From the IMG/VR virus record IMGVR_UViG_3300025133_009669, positions 23,462-87,461 of that record: DNA of 64,000 nt; one strand, given 5' to 3'. The position numbers and the translations under genes were made by a program. Shown here in pieces: positions 59,110 through 64,000 of the stretch (the first letter of the stretch is position 1; every line of letters starts with the position of its first letter). This DNA comes from a virus. The notes beneath the pieces are model-generated. The model was not told where the DNA came from and did no database searches. It saw only the letters and a program-made list of their open reading frames with translations.

Positions 59110-59140
59110 GATTCTATAATAAACGCTTTATTATAGAATC
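59110..59140. promoter_or_regulatory. Perfect AT-rich hairpin
   Basis: 14-base perfect stem GATTCTATAATAAA with a 3-base loop, directly after the ligase gene. No T-tract, so a regulator site or RNA-processing hairpin is possible. Confidence 0.7.
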
Positions 59141-59169
59141 TTAATTTAATTGGAACTGAAGATTGGGTG

Positions 59170-59325
59170 ATGGAAGCTTCGGGTCTATCCAAGGGTTCTG
59201 TTATTGATATGGTGAAAGAGTTTAGTGTAAGAAAGCCTAGTCAACTAGAGGCTCCGCTGCCGTTTGACCCTCCAAGGGATCTGTTTCCAAGTGTTCCGGT
59301 CTTCGGAACACTCTCCGAGGACTAA
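59170..59325 (+). CDS. Small hypothetical protein (51 aa)
   Basis: Begins MEASGLSKGSVIDM; Pro-rich second half (PLPFDPPRDLFPSVPVF). Weak ribosome site, but it is bounded by a hairpin and a strong terminator. Function unknown. Confidence 0.5.
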   Translation: MEASGLSKGSVIDMVKEFSVRKPSQLEAPLPFDPPRDLFPSVPVFGTLSED

Positions 59326-59327
59326 TG

Positions 59328-59363
59328 AAAAGGAAGGGCCGAGATATCTCGGCCCTTCCTTTT
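59328..59363 (+). terminator. Strong intrinsic terminator
   Basis: AAGGAAGGGCCGAGA palindrome, about 15-base stem, ending in TTTT. Confidence 0.92.
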
Positions 59364-59528
59364 GGGCAAAAACTTCACAGGATCTTCGGGCAAAAACTTA
59401 ACATTAAAGCTTGGCACGCGGCTTGCATTAGCAAGAAGGATGCCAGATAAAAAACCATGCCATGATGGCGGGCAATTTTAGTTACTTCAAGTTGGCACGG
59501 CGCTTGACTGGAGGGCGAGAGGCTTATT
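59364..59528. promoter_or_regulatory. Regulatory intergenic region
   Basis: Two forward 16-base repeats (near 59364 and 59388), a sigma-54-like dyad at 59410-59446 (TTGGCACG-CGGC-TTGCA on +), and a TTGGCACG site near 59491. No gene. Confidence 0.6.
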
Positions 59529-59570
59529 GCAATAAAACGTAATACAATCCAGCCCTGTACTATATTAAAG
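59529..59570 (+). promoter_or_regulatory. Diverged promoter-like element, copy 13
   Basis: ACGTAATACAATCCAGCCC, TGTACTATATTAAAGTG. Spacing is kept but only part of the block is conserved. Confidence 0.6.
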
Positions 59571-59611
59571 TGTCAGCTAGTAAAGAGAAGTCAGGGATGC
59601 CGGAGGTTCAA

Positions 59612-59872
59612 ATGGTTTCCATTGAATTTGAGAAGAATCGATATCAGCTTACTCCTAGCGGAGTTTGGATTGGAACTGGAGGCCCGAATGGTGGGCGTTA
59701 TCCCGGCTTGTATTGTGCCGCTCCGATGGTTATTTGGCCTGAACTGATTTCGGCAGCAATTACTCAGGGCTATGAAAAGTCTGACTTGGCTCGCGAAGTT
59801 CCGAAGAAGGCTGCAAAGTCTTCGGCAAAGAAGGCTTATAAGAAGCCTGCGAATTCAATCTCTATCTTTTAA
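59612..59872 (+). CDS. Small hypothetical protein
   Basis: 86 residues. The ATG 6 bases after GGAGG is preferred over 59597 and a GTG at 59570 that lies in the promoter. Gly-rich centre (GVWIGTGGPNGGRYPG), Lys/Ala-rich tail. Unrecognised. Confidence 0.65.
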   Translation: MVSIEFEKNRYQLTPSGVWIGTGGPNGGRYPGLYCAAPMVIWPELISAAITQGYEKSDLAREVPKKAAKSSAKKAYKKPANSISIF

Positions 59873-59901
59873 TTCTAGAATAATCTTCTCGGAGAAATAA
59901 A

Positions 59902-60129
59902 ATGGCAAAGCGTAATGTTGATGATGCGGTTGAGGCGTTTCTTAATGGCGGAGGAAAGGTGGTTCGCCTTCAGTATGCTTCGGAAAAGGAAGTGAGGAAG
60001 GCAAGTCGAGTGTCTTTTCACAAGGACCGAGCCACTACGGGTTCTGAGGCTTCTAAGCAGTTTCTCAAGAGGCGGGAAGACAAAGAGGCGTCTCTTATCT
60101 TTTCTCGCGAAGACCGTTGGAAGCGATAA
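59902..60129 (+). CDS. Small basic hypothetical protein
   Basis: 75 residues (MAKRNVDDAVEAFLNGGGKV start). Charged, helical, possibly DNA or RNA binding. GGAG site. Confidence 0.65.
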   Translation: MAKRNVDDAVEAFLNGGGKVVRLQYASEKEVRKASRVSFHKDRATTGSEASKQFLKRREDKEASLIFSREDRWKR

Positions 60130-60165
60130 CGTAAGCGTGCGCGTGTTTACATAAGGAGTCTCAAA

Positions 60166-60669
60166 ATGATTAAGTACGAAGTTCATGTTTATCCCAATGG
60201 AACTAAGCATTGGCATCTCAATGGAAAGCTTCACCGAGAAGATGGTCCCGCTATTGAGTATCCCGATGGAACCAAAGAGTGGCGTCTCAATGGAAAGCTT
60301 CACCGAGAAGATGGTCCCGCTTATGAGGGTTCCAATGGAACCAAAGAGTGGTATCTCAATGGAAAGCTTCACCGAGAAGATGGTCCCGCCATTGAGTATA
60401 CCAGCGGAACTAAGAAGTGGCTCCGGAATGGAAGACTTCACCGAGAAGATGGTCCTGCTATTGAGGATGCCAATGGAACCAAAGAGTGGTTCCTCAATGG
60501 AAAGTGTCACCGAGAAGATGGTCCCGCTATTGAGTATTCCAATGGACATAAGGAGTGGCATCTCAATGGAGAGGAATTGACCGAAGCAGAGTTTCGTGCA
60601 AAGCAGAATAGCTGCGAAGGCAAGGTCATTGAAGTCGATGGAAAGAAGTATCGCCTTTCGGCGGTTTAA
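60166..60669 (+). CDS. MORN-like repeat protein (22-residue repeats)
   Basis: 167 residues, AAGGAG site. About six repeats of the type NGTKEWYLNGKLHREDGPAI, nearly identical also at DNA level (66-base period). Such W-x-NG-x-HREDGPA repeats occur in phages, giant viruses and YwqK-like proteins. A second gene with the same start and repeats begins at 63751. Likely a binding scaffold; target unknown. Confidence 0.8.
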   Translation: MIKYEVHVYPNGTKHWHLNGKLHREDGPAIEYPDGTKEWRLNGKLHREDGPAYEGSNGTKEWYLNGKLHREDGPAIEYTSGTKKWLRNGRLHREDGPAIEDANGTKEWFLNGKCHREDGPAIEYSNGHKEWHLNGEELTEAEFRAKQNSCEGKVIEVDGKKYRLSAV

Positions 60670-60680
60670 GGAGAGAGAAG

Positions 60681-60863
60681 ATGAGTAAAATTGATATTAT
60701 TTCAGCGTGCTTGGTGCTTTTGATTGCCTTTTTCGCCTGGGCCATCTCTTTGAATGAGGTGAAAAACCTTCAGCTCAAGAAGATCGCAAGAGATTGCGAG
60801 TCCACACAGGCATTTCGAATCGGAGATTCCGTTTATGACTGCACTTTGCGAAAAGAAGACTAA
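60681..60863 (+). CDS. Small membrane protein
   Basis: 60 residues with an N-terminal hydrophobic helix (IISACLVLLIAFFAWAISL) and two later cysteines, which could form a disulphide outside. GGAGAGAG site. Overlaps the convergent gene by 4 bases. Confidence 0.65.
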   Translation: MSKIDIISACLVLLIAFFAWAISLNEVKNLQLKKIARDCESTQAFRIGDSVYDCTLRKED

Positions 60864-61090
60864 TCTTTAAGAAGAGACCTCCAGAGGCCCCGGGGCTTCT
60901 TTCCTATTTTCCGATAATATCTTCGCCAAATTTTCTTTTCTTGGACAATCATTGGCACGAAGATAATCATGTGAGCCAGAACTCCGTAAAGAAGAAATGC
61001 AGCTAAGGTTCTCTGGTGTAGAATTACAGAAACAATTTCGTTGTTAACCAAATAAAGGCCGACGAATGCTTCCAGCGAAACAAGCACCAT
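60860..61090 (-). CDS. Membrane protein on the minus strand
   Basis: 76 residues from the Met at 61090; the frame stays open further right, but a longer version would run into the divergent HAD gene. Two hydrophobic segments and a very basic C-terminus (RRYYRKIGKKPRG). A reversed GGGCAAACTCTTGACA near 61121-61136 might supply a -35 box 17 bases from TTTATT. Confidence 0.5.
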   Translation of the reverse strand: MVLVSLEAFVGLYLVNNEIVSVILHQRTLAAFLLYGVLAHMIIFVPMIVQEKKIWRRYYRKIGKKPRGLWRSLLKD

Positions 61091-61166
61091 AGAAATGAAT
61101 AAAGCTTGAAGAAAAGTTCTTGTCAAGAGTTTGCCCGATATTAATATCGTACTACGGAGGGTTCCG

Positions 61167-61712
61167 ATGAAAGTTATTTTTCTTGATAATGATGGAGTCA
61201 TCTGTTTGCGTAGCAATTGGGGTTCTCGATTTAAGAAGCAAAAGAAGTACAAGGGCGACCTATCGGGGAGAGAGCGTCCTTTTGAAGTCCGAGCTGATAA
61301 CTTTGACAGAAAGGCCGTCAGGGTTCTGAATGAAATCCTAGAAGAAACCGGAGCAGAGATTATTATCTCCTCGGATTGGAGGAGACTTGGATCTCTTGAG
61401 GAGTTGCAAGAATATTATTTGACCCAGGGGATTGTCAAGGCTCCGGTTGGCTTGACGAAGATCTTTTCTAAGGTAAAGATTCCGGATCATTTCCCGTGGA
61501 ATAGAGGGTACTCGTCCGAACAAGAGCGTAGTTTGGAAATTTTGGACTGGCTATCTGATCACCCGGAGATTACACAGTGGGTTGCCGTGGATGATCTTGA
61601 TATGTCTACAAGAAATGGCTGGGGACTGAGCAATTTTGTTCATACTCCAATCGATACAGAGGGAATTAAGCAGACAGGAGTCAAGAAAAAAATTCTTGAC
61701 TCCCTAATTTAG
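61167..61712 (+). CDS. HAD-family phosphatase (RNA-repair-type)
   Basis: 181 residues from the ATG after GGAGGG. KVIFLDNDGVI holds the DxDG nucleophile motif; IIISSDWRR and WVAVDDLDM supply the later motifs. The pattern resembles HAD domains found in Swiss Army Knife RNA-repair proteins. With the ligase at 57978 it may heal broken RNA ends (inference). Confidence 0.75.
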   Translation: MKVIFLDNDGVICLRSNWGSRFKKQKKYKGDLSGRERPFEVRADNFDRKAVRVLNEILEETGAEIIISSDWRRLGSLEELQEYYLTQGIVKAPVGLTKIFSKVKIPDHFPWNRGYSSEQERSLEILDWLSDHPEITQWVAVDDLDMSTRNGWGLSNFVHTPIDTEGIKQTGVKKKILDSLI

Positions 61713-61720
61713 GAGACGTG

Positions 61721-61798
61721 ATGAAAGAAGAAGATTATGCCCTCCCTGTTCTCATTGGATTGATTGCACTAATCGCCTTGTTGGCCTCGGCTTGCTAG
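61721..61798 (+). CDS. 25-residue hydrophobic peptide
   Basis: Starts MKEEDYALPVLIGLIALIAL and ends in Cys. AGGAG site. A single membrane helix; could act like a small membrane toxin or regulator. Confidence 0.5.
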   Translation: MKEEDYALPVLIGLIALIALLASAC

Positions 61799-61869
61799 GC
61801 GGGCAAAAAATTCACACTTATATTACAGAAAGAAAAGGTTGCTCAAAACCCCTTCTTTCAGATTACTGT

Positions 61870-62109
61870 TTAGCCAGGAAGCTCTAGGAAGGCATCTCCT
61901 GCAACTTGCAGGGCAAGACCAACGTGACAGGAGGTAGTGTGAGACTTGAAAACACCAGTTGAAGTATAATCATAGACTCGGCTCAAGCCATGCTTTCTTT
62001 CGGCAATCTTTAGCCTATATGAAAAGAGCCTTTCTCCATCGGTTGAAAGGCTCTTGTTTTCGGCGGAGATTCCGCTGAGCCATGCCTTAACTACTTCTTC
62101 ATTTCGCAT
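61870..62109 (-). CDS. Small hypothetical protein
   Basis: 79 residues, read left from promoter copy 14. Helical N-terminus (EEVVKAWLSGISAEN). A weak minus-strand hairpin lies at about 61829-61860. Unrecognised. Confidence 0.68.
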   Translation of the reverse strand: MRNEEVVKAWLSGISAENKSLSTDGERLFSYRLKIAERKHGLSRVYDYTSTGVFKSHTTSCHVGLALQVAGDAFLELPG

Positions 62110-62118
62110 TGAACGCTC

Positions 62119-62162
62119 CTTTGCCTAGATATAGTGGAGGACCGTTTTGCCGTGATTTTTTT
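62119..62162 (-). promoter_or_regulatory. Conserved promoter-like element, copy 14 (minus strand)
   Basis: Reverse complement ATCACGGCAAAACGGTCC, TCCACTATATCTAGGCAAAG. Divergent from copy 15, with only 13 bases between. Confidence 0.82.
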
Positions 62163-62175
62163 GAGCTTGGGCTGC

Positions 62176-62242
62176 GGGCAAAAAATTTACGATTATTAAG
62201 AAAAAAGGTAATCCACTTTAGCCCTCCACTATATCAAGGTGG
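62176..62242 (+). promoter_or_regulatory. Diverged promoter-like element, copy 15
   Basis: GGGCAAAAAATTTACG, then CCACTTTAGCCC and TCCACTATATCAAGGTG. Drives the 62279-63742 unit. Confidence 0.7.
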
Positions 62243-62278
62243 AGAAAGCAAACGGACACCAGAAGACCGGGAGAAGGC

Positions 62279-62566
62279 ATGGGCAAAGCCGCTACAGCCG
62301 AGCTGGAAAAAAGGGCTTATGCCCTCTTGGAAGAAGGCGTTGTAATGAAAGTGAGCTACCGCCCAACTGAACAAGAAGTTGCCCCACATCTGAGTGAAAT
62401 TATTGAGGTCCTTTCTGAGAAGATTCCCGAACTTAGTTCGGCAATTATCCAGAGGAATCTTTCTGGAGAATGGAGAGAGGAGCATATCTCTGAGTTGAAT
62501 AATATTCAGTGGGAGCTTATGCAAATACACGCGCGATTGAAGCGAATGGAAGAGGTTACTTGGTAA
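62279..62566 (+). CDS. Hypothetical helical protein
   Basis: 95 residues, charged, helical, ends with a Leu-rich coiled coil. Stop overlaps the next start (TAATG). Confidence 0.65.
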   Translation: MGKAATAELEKRAYALLEEGVVMKVSYRPTEQEVAPHLSEIIEVLSEKIPELSSAIIQRNLSGEWREEHISELNNIQWELMQIHARLKRMEEVTW

Positions 62567-62664
62567 TGTCTTGGGAATATTCTTATCTAAAAGATTTTGT
62601 TGACAAGGATGCTTTCTACTCGATGCCTGAAGAAACAACCCACATTATCTGGTTTAATAAGTGA
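62566..62664 (+). CDS. 32-residue ORF
   Basis: MSWEYSYLKDFVDKDAFYSM start, coupled by TAATG to the gene before it. Aromatic and acidic. Function unknown. Confidence 0.5.
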   Translation: MSWEYSYLKDFVDKDAFYSMPEETTHIIWFNK

Positions 62665-62675
62665 GTGGAGAGAAA

Positions 62676-62969
62676 ATGACTGATACGCCACGTTTTTTGA
62701 CCCCCAAGACCGCTTATCGCTTTCAGGACTTTTGGGTTGGAAGCGAAACCACTTACCGAGAGGTGAACCCAGAGGGAGGATATTTCTCTGAGGCGATCCA
62801 TACGGCTTACGTTGGCACTCCCGAAGACCAGGGGTTTGTGGACGTATACGCATCGAATCACCCTGTGGCTTTGAAGTGGTGCAAGGACGTTTTCAGGAAG
62901 AGGAAGGAATCTCTTCTTGAAGAGCTAAACGCCGTCGAAGACAAGCTTAGAGGTTACAATGGGGACTAG
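62676..62969 (+). CDS. Hypothetical protein
   Basis: 97 residues from the ATG after GGAGAGAAA (a GTG at 62661 is possible). Compact N-terminal domain and a C-terminal coiled-coil helix. Overlaps the next gene by 11 bases. Confidence 0.65.
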   Translation: MTDTPRFLTPKTAYRFQDFWVGSETTYREVNPEGGYFSEAIHTAYVGTPEDQGFVDVYASNHPVALKWCKDVFRKRKESLLEELNAVEDKLRGYNGD

Positions 62970-63339
62970 CAGCACAGGAGACTCCGAGGTTTCTTTTGAG
63001 TTTCTAAGCTCACTTATTCAGCTTTCAGACATTCCAGAAGATGAATGGATTGGAAAGACCGTATATCATCCTATGGGTGGGCAAATGGGCGATATTCCTA
63101 TTTGGCGTTTTAACGAAATGTCAGATGTCTGTAAGCAAATTGAAAGAGAATTTGAAGACCCGAATTTTCCGATTGAGCCTTACAAGGTAATTTATGATGT
63201 TGGAGTCGTTCATCGAGTTACAGATGGTGACCCACCTCCATATAATTTTGGAAAAGAAGTTTTCTTCGGAACAGACGGACCGGAAGGGTTTTGTCTTCAC
63301 TATAACCCGGATAACCTTTGGATTGAAATTGGGAATTAG
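62959..63339 (+). CDS. Hypothetical protein
   Basis: 126 residues, acidic, Pro- and Gly-rich, unrecognised. Its start (ATGGGGACTAGCAGCACAGG) overlaps the previous stop in the same way as the next gene's start does. Confidence 0.65.
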   Translation: MGTSSTGDSEVSFEFLSSLIQLSDIPEDEWIGKTVYHPMGGQMGDIPIWRFNEMSDVCKQIEREFEDPNFPIEPYKVIYDVGVVHRVTDGDPPPYNFGKEVFFGTDGPEGFCLHYNPDNLWIEIGN

Positions 63340-63742
63340 CAGCACAGGAATTCTCTATTGGGGGCTTGATTTCGGGGAAGATCGTCCTTGGATTAACGAA
63401 GAAACCCCATATGAGGAGGATGAATTTGATCCAGGTGATGCTGTTTGGATGGCGAATGGGGCAAGTCAATCTGACTCATATGAAATTCGGAGAGAAGCAG
63501 AGAAGGATATGGGGGTAGAATTTGTAATTCATTGCTCTTATGACTATTCTATGTGGGGGCTTGGCGTTTCTGAGTCAATTCTTCGAGCCTATCGAGGAAA
63601 TCCCATTTCAATCAAAGAGCTTGTCGTTAAGCCTGAATGGGAAGTGATGCTGTGGATTGCGAGGGAAAAGCTTGCGAAAACTTTTGACGACTCCTTTCTA
63701 AAAGGTGGGCCTACTTGGCATCTGACTAGTGTTTATGGATAG
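63329..63742 (+). CDS. Hypothetical protein, probable TTG start
   Basis: 137 residues. TTGGGAATTAGCAGCACAGG at the start copies the junction at 62959, and both overlap the previous stop by 11 bases, which favours TTG at 63329. Acidic, Trp-rich, unrecognised. Confidence 0.6.
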   Translation: MGISSTGILYWGLDFGEDRPWINEETPYEEDEFDPGDAVWMANGASQSDSYEIRREAEKDMGVEFVIHCSYDYSMWGLGVSESILRAYRGNPISIKELVVKPEWEVMLWIAREKLAKTFDDSFLKGGPTWHLTSVYG

Positions 63743-63750
63743 GATTCAAA

Positions 63751-64000
63751 ATGATTAAGTACGAAGTTCATGTTTATTCCAATGGAACCAAAGAGTGGCA
63801 CCTCAATGGAAAGCTTCACCGAGAAGATGGTCCTGCTATTGAGTGGGCCAATGGAACCAAGTATTGGTATCTTAATGGAAAGCGACACCGAGAAGATGGT
63901 CCTGCTATTGAGGATGCCAATGGAACTAAGTATTGGTATCTCAATGGAAAGTATCACCGAGAAGATGGCCCCGCTTATGAGGGTTCCAATGGAACCAAAG
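63751..64000 (+). CDS. MORN-like repeat protein, 3' partial
   Basis: Runs off the right edge. First codons are the same as at 60166 (MIKYEVHVY) and the repeats are the same type (WHLNGKLHREDGPAI). At least four repeats are visible. A tandem paralogue of 60166. Confidence 0.78.
   Translation, partial: MIKYEVHVYSNGTKEWHLNGKLHREDGPAIEWANGTKYWYLNGKRHREDGPAIEDANGTKYWYLNGKYHREDGPAYEGSNGTK

Larger units (their letters stand above)
49297..62191. repeat. Dispersed 16-base repeat, consensus GGGCAAAARMTTKACA
   Basis: About 30 copies, nearly all intergenic. Forward copies lie near 49387, 49608, 49745, 50374, 50477, 50563, 51538, 51659, 52133, 53201, 53333, 55118, 55378, 55855, 56092, 59364, 59388, 61801 and 62176. 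Reverse copies (TGTCAAGTTTTTGCCC type) lie near 49297, 50290, 51456, 53229, 54317, 54670, 55016, 56855, 56957 and 61121. One reverse copy lies inside the ligase gene near 58195. Reverse copies tend to follow a terminator; forward copies tend to precede a promoter element. Confidence 0.8.

Noticed and set aside
59875-60561. Minus-strand and second + frames across the MORN-like repeats
   Set aside because: Open only because a 66-base repeat without stops in several frames is copied six times.
63194-63328. Longer version of the gene at 63329
   Set aside because: The extra N-terminal part overlaps the coding region of 62959-63339 fully and has no ribosome site.

Overview
The window looks like part of a large tailed double-stranded DNA phage (Caudoviricetes, probably jumbo-sized). 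The evidence is a replisome and nucleotide-metabolism set of viral type, four inteins, free-standing homing-type endonucleases, phage lysins, a tail-fibre-like protein, tightly overlapping genes and dozens of small hypothetical proteins. There are no ribosomal or central-metabolic genes and I found no tRNA or rRNA. The host cannot be fixed from the sequence. The lysins, exported proteases and lipoprotein fit a bacterial host, and ASH-plus-VWA lipoproteins are common in deltaproteobacterial/myxobacterial lineages, which is only a hint.

Region 1 (1-16.9 kb, + strand) is replication and metabolism. It holds a 5'-truncated UvsW-like helicase with an intein, an Hfq/LSm-like protein, a DnaC-like loader and a DnaB-like helicase. 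A PrkA - YeaH(DUF444) - SpoVR stress module follows, interrupted by a Vsr-like homing endonuclease and by an intein in SpoVR. Directly behind it is a protein with the motifs of a diadenylate cyclase (c-di-AMP synthase). A class II ribonucleotide reductase is split into two genes by a split intein. Region 2 (16.9-29.5 kb) has a 900-residue unknown, PIN-PhoH, a LysM-SleB lysin, an exported serine protease, dUTPase, topoisomerase I with an intein, and an HNH-type protein.

Region 3 (29.5-36.2 kb) is a run of small overlapping accessory genes, two of them broken by in-frame stops. Region 4 (36.2-47.8 kb) has a CCA-type nucleotidyltransferase fused to a HAD phosphatase, a 2H phosphoesterase, peptide deformylase, a fibre-like protein, a YkuK/RNase H-like protein, a PG-binding/M15 peptidase, a VWA lipoprotein, an XhlA-like protein and a second anchored serine protease.

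Region 5 (47.8-64 kb) is built differently. A gene-poor repeat-bearing stretch leads into small host-takeover-type genes (ArdC-like antirestriction, RMF-like, Rnl1-like RNA ligase, HAD, MORN-like repeat proteins). Many stand alone with their own intrinsic terminator and their own copy of a strongly conserved promoter-like element ending in CTATATCTA. The long intergenic stretches also carry about 30 copies of a 16-bp GGGCAAAA..TT.ACA repeat and about 25 sites matching the sigma-54 -24/-12 consensus, often as inverted pairs. Several genes here are clearly GC-rich compared with the rest.

Two systems stand out. One is the phage-borne PrkA-YeaH-SpoVR operon ending in a probable c-di-AMP synthase. 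The other is the three-element regulatory architecture of 48-62 kb. An RNA-repair set (ligase, nucleotidyltransferase-HAD, 2H phosphoesterase, second HAD) is spread over the right half.
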